Made by a program: the position numbers and the translations under genes
Assembly (NCBI GenBank): GCA_951812755.1
Contig: OX638329.1
Coordinates: forward strand, 3,480,522 to 3,544,521
DNA: 64,000 nucleotides
From: an uncultured Latescibacterota bacterium
GTDB lineage: Bacteria > Latescibacterota > UBA2968
Direction: 5' to 3'
In this document: positions 17,163 through 25,899 of the stretch, one piece after another
Position numbering within the stretch: position 1 is the first letter of the stretch
How the letters are laid out: every line of letters starts with the position of its first letter
Notes under the pieces: generated by a model
What the model was told of the DNA's origin: nothing
Seen by the model: only the letters and a program-made list of their open reading frames with translations
Databases searched by the model: none

Positions 17163-17993
17163 ATGGATTTCTATTTTCGACGTACATACCGCGGTGCGCT
17201 AAAAGCCATTTTGTTAGATTGGGCAGGAACCACAATGGATTACGGATGTTACGCACCTGCTGTGGTCTTTCGCCAGGTGTACGAACGCATGCGAGTACCT
17301 ATCAGCATGTCCGAGGCGCGTGCGCCAATGGGAGCGCATAAAAAAGTCCACATCCACAAAATATCTCAAATCGAATCTGTACACCAGCGCTGGGAAGAGA
17401 CATACAATCGACCGCCTCAGGAATCGGATATCGATGCGATGTTTGAAGCATTTGTGCCCTTGCAACTGAGTTGCTTGGCTGAATACGCCGACTTGATTCC
17501 CGGTACACTGGAAGCAGTTGCCGAGTTTCGCAAGCGCGGATTAAAAATAGGATCAACCACCGGATATACAGGCGAAATGATGGCACTATTGCAGAAAGAA
17601 GCCAAAAAACGAGGTTACGAACCCGATGCAACCGTATGTGCAACCGACGTTCCCGAAGGCCGTCCAGCACCCTGGATGTGTGTGCAAAATGCCATGCAAC
17701 TGGGCGTGTACCCCTTTGCCGCCTGTGTCAAAGTAGATGACACGATCCCTGGCATCGAAGAGGGCCTCAATGCTGGCATGTGGACTATTGGACTTGCAAA
17801 AACAGGGAATGAAATCGGTCTAAACGAAGAAGAAATCAACCGCCTTGATCCCGAAGTACTGCAAACACAACTCGAGACCGTATATCAACGCATGCATCAG
17901 TCTGGCGCACACTATGTCGTTGACGGCATCTGGGACGTGTCGGATGTATTAGACGACATCCAGAGCAGACTCACACGCGGCGAGTGCCCCTGA
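17163..17993 (+). CDS. phnX: phosphonoacetaldehyde hydrolase (phosphonatase)
   Basis: HAD-superfamily enzyme of 276 aa that cleaves phosphonoacetaldehyde to acetaldehyde and phosphate. The nucleophile is D19 in LLDWAGTTMDYG. The Schiff-base lysine is K60 within PMGAHKKVHI, matching the family's PMGxxKxxHI. VKVDDTIPGIEEGLNAGMWTIGL gives the acidic metal-binding loop. No aminotransferase (phnW) is present in the window, so the source of phosphonoacetaldehyde may be the adjacent dehydrogenase. AAAGGAC precedes the ATG, and a hairpin terminator follows. Confidence 0.93.
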   Translation: MDFYFRRTYRGALKAILLDWAGTTMDYGCYAPAVVFRQVYERMRVPISMSEARAPMGAHKKVHIHKISQIESVHQRWEETYNRPPQESDIDAMFEAFVPLQLSCLAEYADLIPGTLEAVAEFRKRGLKIGSTTGYTGEMMALLQKEAKKRGYEPDATVCATDVPEGRPAPWMCVQNAMQLGVYPFAACVKVDDTIPGIEEGLNAGMWTIGLAKTGNEIGLNEEEINRLDPEVLQTQLETVYQRMHQSGAHYVVDGIWDVSDVLDDIQSRLTRGECP

Positions 17994-18005
17994 GACGCAA
18001 TACTC

Positions 18006-18036
18006 AAAAAGGCCGTGAGTCATATTCACGACCTTT
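18006..18036 (+). terminator. terminator after phnX
   Basis: AAAGGCCGTGA / TCACGACCTTT stem with one mismatch, ending TTTAT, starting 13 bp after the phnX stop. Confidence 0.6.
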
Positions 18037-18066
18037 ATGTACTCCATCTCCGCATAGAGATATCCG

Positions 18067-19288
18067 TTACTCCGTTTTGTCGGGTTCAATTTTCACCGGT
18101 GAGACGACTTCTACCGACGTATTTCGCTGGCTCTGCACAACAAATGTCAGCGCGCTCCCGTCCATTATTGCCAGCGAATAATTATTCACCCGGCTTCCCA
18201 AGACCTTTCCCACGCCGATTCCCGTATTAAACAAAACCTGTGGCCCTTCTTTCCCTCCCTCGCCGTTCAATCGGAAACGCATCCGCAATTCACCCGCCCT
18301 GGGATTAAAATAAGGCACTCTCTCGTACTGCAGGTAATCACGACCGTTCAGTCGCGCGAATCCCTCTCCCCCATTTCGCATCACTCTTACACCACGCCTC
18401 CGGCGTCTCAGTGCCGTCACAAGGATCGGAAAAGTCCCTTTCAACAGCCAGTATTCATGATCCGTTCGACTGGACCGCACGCGCAACCGCTCGAACGGTT
18501 CCGCGGTATCCAGCCGCCCCAAAAACGCCACGATCTCGTTTTGCTCACCTACGAAAGGGAGACTGCCGCAGGCCACTGGCTGGGCCTCTTCCGCGGAAAT
18601 CGTCTTCAAAATCGGATATCCGGCCCATTGCACGTGTAAATTCATAAACCCATGCGCGCTCCCGCCTTTGTATCCTGCCACGCAACAGACCACATCGCCT
18701 CTGTCCCAACCACAAATTCTCCGGCCAGAAAACAGGCCCATCGCCCGGTGCGCCGTCTCGCCCGCAGCCATAGGGCATCACCCCGCTGCGAAACCGATCA
18801 ATCACCGCCGATACCCAGGCTTCTGCATCGGGATGTTTTCCCAATAAATACAAAGCCGCCACGCCAAAATGTCCGTTATCGACCACGGCATGATGTCGTC
18901 CATCCGATGAGTATCTGCCCCGCTCCACAGAGACTGTTTTAAAATTAATACCTGATGTTACGCATGTCCGGCGTTTTGTCATGCTGAGCGTAGCCGAAGC
19001 ATCTTTTCCACCTGAGTTGGTAAGAGATGAACTGGCCTGAGGATGGTGTACAACGAGCCGCTTTTCAGGCTCGTTCACCGGCCAGTTGTACCCCGCTCCT
19101 TCGACTCCGCTGCGCTCCGCTCAGAATGACAGGGCAATAGCGCATCGCTGAGAAGGGGCGAAATGAGTTTTAAAACAGCTTCTAAGGATTTGTTTCCGCG
19201 CCTCATCCCCCGGCGGATCGAATCTGTAATCCGGATCATCGACAGGATGATACAGCCGGGGGTGATCCTCACGCAGAATCTGAACCAT
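18067..19288 (-). pseudogene. decayed heparinase II/III-like gene split by a repeat element
   Basis: The ATG at 19288 has AGGAG upstream and begins MVQILREDHPRLYHPVDDP. After about 45 codons the frame enters a dispersed element (18951-about 19138) and stops. Homology-like sequence resumes beyond it with VSVERGRYSSDGRHHAVVDNG and continues to DGPVFWPENLW. A frameshift near 18710 then moves the reading to RGDVVCCVAGYKGGSAHGFMNLHVQW and on to the end at 18067. The sequence recalls heparinase II/III-type polysaccharide lyases, which have long alpha/alpha barrels; large internal parts are missing. The family call is a pattern match at moderate confidence, but the loss of function is clear. Confidence 0.6.
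18951..19138. mobile_element. MITE-like element, copy A (one end degraded)
   Basis: It begins with CCTGATGTTACGCA, one base different from the family end ACTGATGTTACGCA. It contains the family's core palindrome (GTCATGCTGAGCG... and ...CGCTCAGAATGACA), here with extra inserted sequence. The second terminal repeat is not recognisable, so the right boundary is approximate. It lies inside the heparinase-like pseudogene. Confidence 0.6.
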
Positions 19289-19317
19289 AATCGGACTCCT
19301 GATGAGTACCCCTATTA

Positions 19318-19725
19318 TTACTTCAAAGCCTCATCAATCAAAAACAGATCGGTCAGCAGCGCGCGCAAATGAATAGAAGCATTTAAGTTGTCGATCAACT
19401 GGGAACTGATGGCGGGCTTGCCCAGCACGAGGTTAATGCCCGCCCGTGCTCTTTTCGCATCGGCATTCATCTCGTCTAAAAAATCTCGATAATCTACAAG
19501 CTCTCTTTCTTCAGCGATACGCGCAGCAGATTCTCCCAAATTATCGAGCGCTTTATACATCTCTTTTAGCGCGTGTCGTATCTGAGAGTCTGGCGCGTCA
19601 TCTCCTTCTATACCCTGTGCGGCATAAGCCAGCATCAATTCATAGCCCGACTCAATCGCCTCAATATATTGTGCCCACTCTGAGAAAGCATCTCCCATGC
19701 GTTGATCAGCCCTTTCTTTTGGCAT
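19318..19725 (-). CDS. hypothetical helical protein, 135 aa
   Basis: No family recognised. The protein is predicted to be almost fully helical and acidic, with no signal peptide or membrane helix. It overlaps the end of the cytochrome b gene upstream by 20 bp, so it is probably the last gene of the second molybdenum hydroxylase operon. An alternative start is the ATG at 19698. A role in assembly or regulation of that complex is possible but is an inference from position only. Confidence 0.55.
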   Translation of the reverse strand: MPKERADQRMGDAFSEWAQYIEAIESGYELMLAYAAQGIEGDDAPDSQIRHALKEMYKALDNLGESAARIAEERELVDYRDFLDEMNADAKRARAGINLVLGKPAISSQLIDNLNASIHLRALLTDLFLIDEALK

Positions 19726-20329
19726 TCCACTTTTCGGGATCGTGATGTGCGCGATATTCCTCGTCTGTAATCCATCCTTTAATCATCGATCGCGTATAAA
19801 AGAGTTTCTCGGGCCGTATCGCAAAATAAACATGCATCATAATCAGCGGAATAAAACACAGACCTGAAAAATCGTGTAAAACGTAAATAATGCCCCAGCT
19901 TTCACCCGAAAAAACATAAGGATCGCGTGTCCATAAAGGCGAATCAATTTTAAGTAGCATCAAAATACCCGTCACAATAGCAACGAGACTCATGGTCGCC
20001 ACAATATGGTGATAAACCTTTTGCATCAGCCAGTATTTGCCGGGCGACACTTTCAAAGCCTTGATGGAACCCGACAGCGAGGAAAGAATATCTGCAAATT
20101 CTCCCCACGCAATCCACATAGATCGCCAATCTTGCCGGATCATGGCATAAATAATATGAAATAAAACAGAAGCGGTAAAAATTACCCCGGAAACCCAGTG
20201 CAGCGTCACCCACGCAAACTTGACCCCCAAAATCGGCAAAAATCCGGTCAGCAACAGCGCGATCATACACGCTGCCATGAGCCAGTGATTGATTCGGGTA
20301 GGGAGAGTATGTCTCAGCAGGGCATTCAT
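19706..20329 (-). CDS. cytochrome b561 / formate-dehydrogenase-gamma-like membrane subunit
   Basis: 207 residues with four hydrophobic helices. Paired histidines for b-type haem occur in RINHWLMAAC, VTLHWVSGV, FHIIYAM, YHHIVATM, LHDFSGLCF and IMMHVYFAI. It resembles the diheme cytochrome b subunits (FdnI/HydC type) that pass electrons between a periplasmic oxidoreductase and the quinone pool. The ATG at 20329 overlaps the stop of the 51-aa ORF (ATGA). Its place downstream of Mo, Fe-S and FAD subunits suggests it links the hydroxylase to quinones. Confidence 0.85.
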   Translation of the reverse strand: MNALLRHTLPTRINHWLMAACMIALLLTGFLPILGVKFAWVTLHWVSGVIFTASVLFHIIYAMIRQDWRSMWIAWGEFADILSSLSGSIKALKVSPGKYWLMQKVYHHIVATMSLVAIVTGILMLLKIDSPLWTRDPYVFSGESWGIIYVLHDFSGLCFIPLIMMHVYFAIRPEKLFYTRSMIKGWITDEEYRAHHDPEKWNAKRKG

Positions 20330-20481
20330 CGACCATTTTTTTTCACGAAAAAGTGCATATAACCCGAATGCAAAACAATAAACACAACGCCAGCACCGGC
20401 AAAATACCCGATCAGATCCCAAGAAAGACCTTCTAAAACTCGCTGTCCCCAGGCATCGCTGGTATATCGAAAAATATCCAT
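20326..20481 (-). CDS. 51-aa single-helix membrane protein between the FAD subunit and cytochrome b
   Basis: A short frame of 51 residues with one transmembrane helix (LIGYFAGAGVVFIVLHSGYMHFF) and a basic end. Its ATG overlaps the stop of the FAD subunit by one base and its TGA overlaps the cytochrome b start (ATGA), so it is translationally coupled on both sides. This placement argues for a real small subunit or helper of the membrane arm. No homologue is known to me. Confidence 0.6.
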   Translation of the reverse strand: MDIFRYTSDAWGQRVLEGLSWDLIGYFAGAGVVFIVLHSGYMHFFVKKNGR

Positions 20482-21470
20482 CAGCTCTCTCGTATCGCCC
20501 GTTTGACCAGACTCTCCATAAGGGGAATTTTAAACCCATTGTAATTCAGCGGCGTGGCCCCTCGGCTTGCCGCACTCGCAGCGAGATCGGCAGACGCGCC
20601 ATTTTGGGGACTGCCCTTGACCACTTCTTCCACAACTGTCAAGCGCAGCGGCACACACGCAACACCGCCACATGCCATGCGGATATCGGCAATCGCGTTG
20701 TTATCCACCTTCATCGCAGCGGCAATATTGACCAGCGCGAAATCCCATGTGTTTCTTTCGGCCACCTTTTCAAAATAAAAACGCGCACCTGCCCATGTGT
20801 TGGGAATCACAATCGACTTGAGCAAATCACCCGGTTGCAAAATCGTCATGCGCATAATATCCACATCGGGACCGATAAAAAAGTCCTCCGCCTGCACCTC
20901 TTTTTCCCCGTCGCCATTTACAACCACCATACGCGCATCAAGGGCAACAAGTGCGGGGGCAGTATCTGAAGGCGATACGGCAATACACCGATCCGCCCCA
21001 AAAAGACAATGTTCGCGGTCAATTCCCTCGGGCGTATCGGCATAACATGTATTCCCGCCCGCGCGATAACAATCCAGACCATACCGATAATACCAGCACC
21101 GCGTATCCTGACAGACATTGCCCCCAATCGTTCCCACATTGCGAATTTGCGGACTTGCAACATGCCGCGCAGCATCGGCCAACACACCGTATTTCTCTTT
21201 AATCAGCGCACTTGTCTCAATCTCCGTCAGCGTGGTCAGCGCACCAATTTCAATCCCATCGGCTGTTTCTCGTATCCCATGCAAATCATCAATACCGTTA
21301 ATATCGATAACTGCTCCGGGCTTCTTGGCGCGGTCCTTAAACCAGTCAAAACTATCCTGACCACCTGCCAGAACCCAACCGCCATCGCCATAGCGATTCA
21401 TCAAATTCAGCGCGTGGTCTATCGCCGTGGGCTGATACAATTCAAAATTAGCCATCATATCTCTGAGCAT
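20481..21470 (-). CDS. molybdenum hydroxylase FAD subunit with Cys-rich insertion
   Basis: FAD-binding subunit with AGGQDSFDWFKDR (variant flavin loop) and NVGTIGGNVCQDTRCWYYR. The loop after this contains Cys residues (CQDTRC, DCYRAGGNTC, HCLFGADRC), recalling the extra [4Fe-4S] site of 4-hydroxybenzoyl-CoA reductase beta subunits. The ATG at 21470 has GGAG seven bases upstream; the next Met residues (21458, 21455) are alternatives. There is no signal peptide of its own although its Fe-S partner has a Tat signal, so it would have to be carried along if the complex is exported. Confidence 0.88.
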   Translation of the reverse strand: MLRDMMANFELYQPTAIDHALNLMNRYGDGGWVLAGGQDSFDWFKDRAKKPGAVIDINGIDDLHGIRETADGIEIGALTTLTEIETSALIKEKYGVLADAARHVASPQIRNVGTIGGNVCQDTRCWYYRYGLDCYRAGGNTCYADTPEGIDREHCLFGADRCIAVSPSDTAPALVALDARMVVVNGDGEKEVQAEDFFIGPDVDIMRMTILQPGDLLKSIVIPNTWAGARFYFEKVAERNTWDFALVNIAAAMKVDNNAIADIRMACGGVACVPLRLTVVEEVVKGSPQNGASADLAASAASRGATPLNYNGFKIPLMESLVKRAIRES

Positions 21471-21583
21471 ATCATCTCTCCATCGTGCAAAATGGGCATC
21501 ATACTTCTCCGTGAACTGGTCTGGACTGCGACCAGTTTTACACCGTCCCTCCTTCACACTTCATACTTCACACATCCCCCTTC

Positions 21584-23980
21584 TCATACCGTATTCACCT
21601 GCAGTGCCTTATACGACTGTTCGCGCCCTGCGGCAGCATTGACGATATGATCGGTCGTCACTGGCATGCGATTAAAATAATACCCGCCCAGTGCATCTGA
21701 AATCGCGCACAAAAGCGCGGCAGCGGCACAACCCTGTACAGGCTCGCCTATCCCCTTAGCACCAACTGGATTTTGGGGATCCGCGATATCGACCACCTCG
21801 GTCTTCATCTCAGACGGAACATCGAGATAAGACGGCGGCTTGCATTGATAAAGTCCCATATTTGCGGGAAGGCCGTTTTGCGGATCATACACGTATCGTT
21901 CCAGAGCTGCCAGACCAAATCCCATAACCGCTCCGCCTTTGATCTGCGTCTCCAGCCCCTGCGGATGTAGCACCGTGCCGCACTCTGCAACTCCCACATA
22001 ATCCAGAATCTCGTACTTGCCAGTCTCCAGATCCAATTCAATCTCGATAAACCCGACAGCCATCGCCGGCACAACGCCCTCGTGCTTCAAATTGTCTTTC
22101 GCAACACCGATCAAACCCGTGCCCGCAAGCGCGGTCACCGAGGCTTTTGTCATATCATTAATATCTTCAGGAGCCTCATGCCCGTCGTACTTCCCTCCCA
22201 GTTCAATTGCGCGTTTTGCCGCCTCTGCAAATCCCATGCTTTTGGATTTGTCCGTTTTATGCACAACCCTCTCATCGGCCAAATCGTAATCGCCGTGAGA
22301 GCCTCCCAGGTCCATTGCAGCAATCTCCAGCAATTTGTTCTTTGCATCCATAGCCGCAACATAATTCGTGCGCGTCATCGTAAACGAGGTATTGCTTCCC
22401 CACTGCGCGTGGTTCCAGGGCAAATGCCGGCGGCTGTCGCCCCGCTCAATCACGCAATTTTCCCATTTACAGGTCAGTACTTCGGCGGCTACACGAGATG
22501 TTGCACTGTGCGAAAATGTGCCGAGATTGCCAACGCCCGAATGAATGTGCAACTTGCCTTCCGGCGTCAGGCGCACAAGGCCATCAAACTTACTTGACCC
22601 CGCCGAGTGATAAGCCTGTCCAATCCCCACACCAATAATTTTAGAGCCATTTCTCTGGCGGCTTTTCTGCTTTTTGCCTGCCCAATCAAAAGCCTTGCCG
22701 CCTTTGTCCAGTGCCTCGCGCATATAAACGCTCGTAACCGGTCCCTGCCTGCGCCCGTATTTCGAATCATTGTCGGGGGCATTGATGCGCCGAATCGCCA
22801 ACTGATCAAGATCCAATTCTTCGGCGGCCTTGTCGAGCAAGGGTTCGACCACACAGGCGATCTGATTTTGTCCAGGACCGCGCTGTGCCCCTCTAATTGG
22901 CGTATTTGTATATACTGGAATCCCCCGAAAGCGCATGGCCTCGGGCGTATAAACCAGCGAAACCGCATCGCCGGCAGCAGTCCAATCCCCACCCCCGCGA
23001 TAAGCGCCATTTTCCTGGATCACGTACATATCCAGCGCACTGATCCGCCCATTGTCGCGAAAACCAATTTTAATTCGCCCCTGAAAACCATGGCGCGCCG
23101 ACCCAATAAAATACTCTTCCACGCGACTAATACGCATCATCACGGGTCGCCCGACTTTTTTGGACATAAGTGGCGGAATCGCCATCACGGGATACGCCGT
23201 GCCTTTGGAACCAAAACCACCGCCGCAGTATTCCGCGATATAAACCAGATCTTCAGGCTCCATCTGTAAGAGACGGGCCAGGTCGCGCGTGGGACGGCTC
23301 TGGCTTTGCGTTGCGCCATACACGAAGCACTTGCCATTTTGCCATAAGGCCATGCACGACCGCGGTTCCATCGAATGATGCGGATTATTTGCCGTGACAA
23401 AGCTCTCATCCACGATCAATTTCGCGTTCTCAAATCCCTGATCAACCTCGCCATAAGACCACTCGGTTGCGGGTTTGCCCGTTGGACACACATTCTTTTT
23501 CACAAAATCTCCAGCAGTCCATTTGATCGTCTCGCTTCCCGAACGCCGGTTGCGAATATTGCCATCGTCGCGGGCATTTGTACCGCCGGGATAAAGACTC
23601 TCCAGAGGATCGAGCGTAAAGGGCAGAGGTTCATAATCAATCGCAATTTTGTCAATCGCATCCTGTGCCGTCTGCTCGTCGAGCGCGGCAACCGCCAGAA
23701 TTGGATCCCCCACATAATGGGGATTATTTGTCAAAATGGGATTGTTCGGCGCGTTTTGCTCGGGCACGTCATCAGCCGTTAAAATACCCACAACGCCCTT
23801 TATCTTCATCGCTTCAGACACATCGATATTGCGAACGCGCGCATGGGGCATTGTACTCAGGAGCAAGCGACAAAACACCATGCCTTCAGCGCGAAAATCT
23901 TCGGCGTATTTCGCCTTGCCCGTAACCTTTGCCGACACATCTGGCGGCATAAAATCCTTGCCAATCAATTGATATGCCAT
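21584..23980 (-). CDS. molybdenum hydroxylase, molybdopterin subunit (second complex)
   Basis: 798-residue xanthine-dehydrogenase-family large subunit. The hammerhead domain is VTGKAKYAEDFRAEGMVFCRLLLSTMPHARV. Mo-domain motifs are CGGGFGSKG, RGAQRGPGQNQIACVVEP and the catalytic-Glu segment GAKGIGEPVQG. The start codon follows the 2Fe-2S stop with no gap. It is about 30% of one protein length diverged in motif detail from the first complex (21584 versus 8741), so substrate probably differs. No signal peptide; export would rely on the Tat-bearing partner. Confidence 0.92.
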   Translation of the reverse strand: MAYQLIGKDFMPPDVSAKVTGKAKYAEDFRAEGMVFCRLLLSTMPHARVRNIDVSEAMKIKGVVGILTADDVPEQNAPNNPILTNNPHYVGDPILAVAALDEQTAQDAIDKIAIDYEPLPFTLDPLESLYPGGTNARDDGNIRNRRSGSETIKWTAGDFVKKNVCPTGKPATEWSYGEVDQGFENAKLIVDESFVTANNPHHSMEPRSCMALWQNGKCFVYGATQSQSRPTRDLARLLQMEPEDLVYIAEYCGGGFGSKGTAYPVMAIPPLMSKKVGRPVMMRISRVEEYFIGSARHGFQGRIKIGFRDNGRISALDMYVIQENGAYRGGGDWTAAGDAVSLVYTPEAMRFRGIPVYTNTPIRGAQRGPGQNQIACVVEPLLDKAAEELDLDQLAIRRINAPDNDSKYGRRQGPVTSVYMREALDKGGKAFDWAGKKQKSRQRNGSKIIGVGIGQAYHSAGSSKFDGLVRLTPEGKLHIHSGVGNLGTFSHSATSRVAAEVLTCKWENCVIERGDSRRHLPWNHAQWGSNTSFTMTRTNYVAAMDAKNKLLEIAAMDLGGSHGDYDLADERVVHKTDKSKSMGFAEAAKRAIELGGKYDGHEAPEDINDMTKASVTALAGTGLIGVAKDNLKHEGVVPAMAVGFIEIELDLETGKYEILDYVGVAECGTVLHPQGLETQIKGGAVMGFGLAALERYVYDPQNGLPANMGLYQCKPPSYLDVPSEMKTEVVDIADPQNPVGAKGIGEPVQGCAAAALLCAISDALGGYYFNRMPVTTDHIVNAAAGREQSYKALQVNTV

Positions 23981-24625
23981 TTAAGAAGCCTCCTTTGCCG
24001 CGCGCATTACCGAGTTTAGATAATTGTCATAAGCACCACAGCGACAAAGAGTTCCAGACATGGCAACCCGTGCTTCTTCGCGGGTTGGGCTCGGGTTGAT
24101 ATTCAGCAGTGCTACCGCAGACATCACCTGGCCCGGCGTACAAAAGCCACACTGAGGTCCCAGTTCTTCAATAAATGCTCGCTGAACCGGATGCAAGTCG
24201 CCGTCTTCGCCTTCAAGGCCCTCAACGGTCACAACCGAACGGCCTCGCACGCGATGGGTTAAAGTCGAACACGAATACATCGCCACATCGTCAACCAGCA
24301 CTGTACACGCACCGCATTCACCCCTGTCGCACCCCAGCTTTGTCCCCGTAAGCCCCAGCTTATACCGCAACGTCATCGCCAGCGTTTCCTGCGGCAAAAC
24401 ATCAACGCGGCGCACGCGCCCATTTACATTTAAAGAAATGAGCCGCTCAACCGCGCCCGGCGCGCTACTCATATCACCCGCACAGCCTCCAAACACATAT
24501 CCCATCGCTGAAATAGACGCACCAGTGGCAATAATCCCTTTGATAAAATCGCGTCTCGACATCCCCGCCCGTCCCATTGCCTCATCATCTGACAAAACGA
24601 CCTCGCGGGAGAAATTTGTATTCAT
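23981..24625 (-). CDS. 2Fe-2S subunit with Tat signal (second molybdenum hydroxylase)
   Basis: A twin-arginine signal, MSRRDFIKGIIATGASISAMGYVFGGC, precedes the ferredoxin domain. The cluster motifs are CDRGECGACTVLVDD, CGFCTPGQ and GTLCRCGAYDNY. The Tat signal predicts export of the folded protein, likely together with its Mo partner. First gene of an operon ordered 2Fe-2S / Mo / FAD / 51-aa membrane ORF / cytochrome b / 135-aa ORF. Most cytoplasmic xanthine-dehydrogenase relatives lack such a signal. A Cys at the end of the signal could allow lipid attachment instead; this is open. Confidence 0.9.
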   Translation of the reverse strand: MNTNFSREVVLSDDEAMGRAGMSRRDFIKGIIATGASISAMGYVFGGCAGDMSSAPGAVERLISLNVNGRVRRVDVLPQETLAMTLRYKLGLTGTKLGCDRGECGACTVLVDDVAMYSCSTLTHRVRGRSVVTVEGLEGEDGDLHPVQRAFIEELGPQCGFCTPGQVMSAVALLNINPSPTREEARVAMSGTLCRCGAYDNYLNSVMRAAKEAS

Positions 24626-24645
24626 AGAGCCTCCTCGTAATCTCT

Positions 24646-24933
24646 TTAATTACTCGTTTTGTATTCCGTTTTCTTAAACGCTTCCAAATCGCAATCAATC
24701 TCTCCCTCTTCGTAGTGAGTGATCGGGACTTGGCTACGGGAGAGAAGATCCAGAAATTCGCGATAGGAGAGACCCAATAGTTCGGCACCTTTGCGAATCG
24801 AGATGCGCTTTTGGCGAAGAAGATCTAGCACCAAGGCTTCTTTCATTTTTGCAGAAGCTGTAGCCTCATCTATCCAAAGGCTCGCAACTAAGGACTCGGG
24901 AAATTCCACAGATAGTTTGATCGTGTTTGCCAT
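24646..24933 (-). CDS. UPF0175 family protein
   Basis: A 95-residue protein with the UPF0175 pattern: N-terminal beta strand ...LSVEFPESL..., then AxxKMKEALVLDLLRQKRISIRKGAELLGLSYREFLDLL, a helix-turn-helix-like region. Members are often antitoxins of PIN-domain toxins; here no toxin gene lies next to it. It starts 20 bp from the molybdenum operon on the same strand. Confidence 0.85.
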   Translation of the reverse strand: MANTIKLSVEFPESLVASLWIDEATASAKMKEALVLDLLRQKRISIRKGAELLGLSYREFLDLLSRSQVPITHYEEGEIDCDLEAFKKTEYKTSN

Positions 24934-24977
24934 GTATAGTCTCCTTTAGTCTATTTTGCCAGGATGCAGTGGATTCT

Positions 24978-25895
24978 TCATTTGTATTCATCCCGATCCT
25001 CCAACACCCTATCAACGCCACGCATCCACGACAGGTCCCTTCCAATAACAAGTTCTGTCATTGCCGCATGGTGTGTATTCTTCATGGGTATAGGCTTAGC
25101 CATAAAATGATGCTTTCGCGCAAATTTTTTAACTTCTTCTGAATTGTCATAAGTCATTATAAAGTCACTTTTTAGCTTTCGACATGTTGCAAAAAGAGCT
25201 TCATGATCTAATTCAAAGTGCGTATATAGACGACTCCCTGCTTTCTTGCCGCCAGCAGTATATGGGGGATCAATAAAAAATACCACCTCTTCATCGTCTT
25301 TATATCGTTCTAATACATCAAACGCATCACCATGCTCGAAACGCAATTTATCTCGCATCAGGTTAATAGCTCGCAGTCGCTTGGCAAGCGTGGTGGGATA
25401 CCAGCGAGAAAGAACACCTTTACCCTTTTCGCCATTCTTCAGAAATCCAGCACCTGCTGCCAAAATACCACTGTGAAACGTGCGGTTTTTTACGATGGTT
25501 TGAAATGCTTTTTCTTTGGTTAATTTTCTATGGATATGGATCTCGGCAATAGCGTTTTCTCTCGACATTTCAAAATTTAGTATTCTCTTAGCAAGCCATT
25601 CTGCTTCACCATCAATAATCGTCTGCCATACAGCCGCGACATCCTCATCGAGTTCAACCATCAACGCAATTTCGACCAGGCTCTCAAAAATTGCTGTTAA
25701 AGAGATAATACCCCCTCCAGCAAAAGGCTCAACCAGAAGCCTGGGGCGTTTTGGTTGCGAGATGAGCCATTCTCGAAGACGAGGCACAAACCATGTCTTG
25801 CCACCGGGATACCGAAATGGACTTCGCTGTGGAACAGAGGCGACGTTGACGGCCTTTAAGGGTTCTTCTTTGTCACTAAACAGCAATTTTTGCAT
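24978..25895 (-). CDS. DNA adenine N6-methyltransferase (D12 class, Dam-like)
   Basis: D12-class m6A methylase with RYPGGK near residue 28, the SAM motif EPFAGGG and catalytic DPPYT. The ATG at 25895 is preferred (GAAGG upstream), because the longer frame would run back into the endonuclease gene. It starts 4 bp after the stop of the NotI-like endonuclease and is surely its partner in a type II restriction-modification system. NotI's own partner in Nocardia methylates cytosine; an m6A methylase here suggests a different site or at least different protection. Confidence 0.9.
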   Translation of the reverse strand: MQKLLFSDKEEPLKAVNVASVPQRSPFRYPGGKTWFVPRLREWLISQPKRPRLLVEPFAGGGIISLTAIFESLVEIALMVELDEDVAAVWQTIIDGEAEWLAKRILNFEMSRENAIAEIHIHRKLTKEKAFQTIVKNRTFHSGILAAGAGFLKNGEKGKGVLSRWYPTTLAKRLRAINLMRDKLRFEHGDAFDVLERYKDDEEVVFFIDPPYTAGGKKAGSRLYTHFELDHEALFATCRKLKSDFIMTYDNSEEVKKFARKHHFMAKPIPMKNTHHAAMTELVIGRDLSWMRGVDRVLEDRDEYK

Positions 25896-25899
25896 GTGA

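Noticed and set aside
19706-20539. Longer cytochrome b frame starting at 20539
   Set aside because: The extra N-terminal segment is the 51-aa ORF read in another frame; homology begins at 20329.
24646-24933. Complete UPF0175 toxin-antitoxin pair
   Set aside because: No PIN or DUF3368 toxin lies next to it; the neighbouring frames are shadows of the methylase gene.
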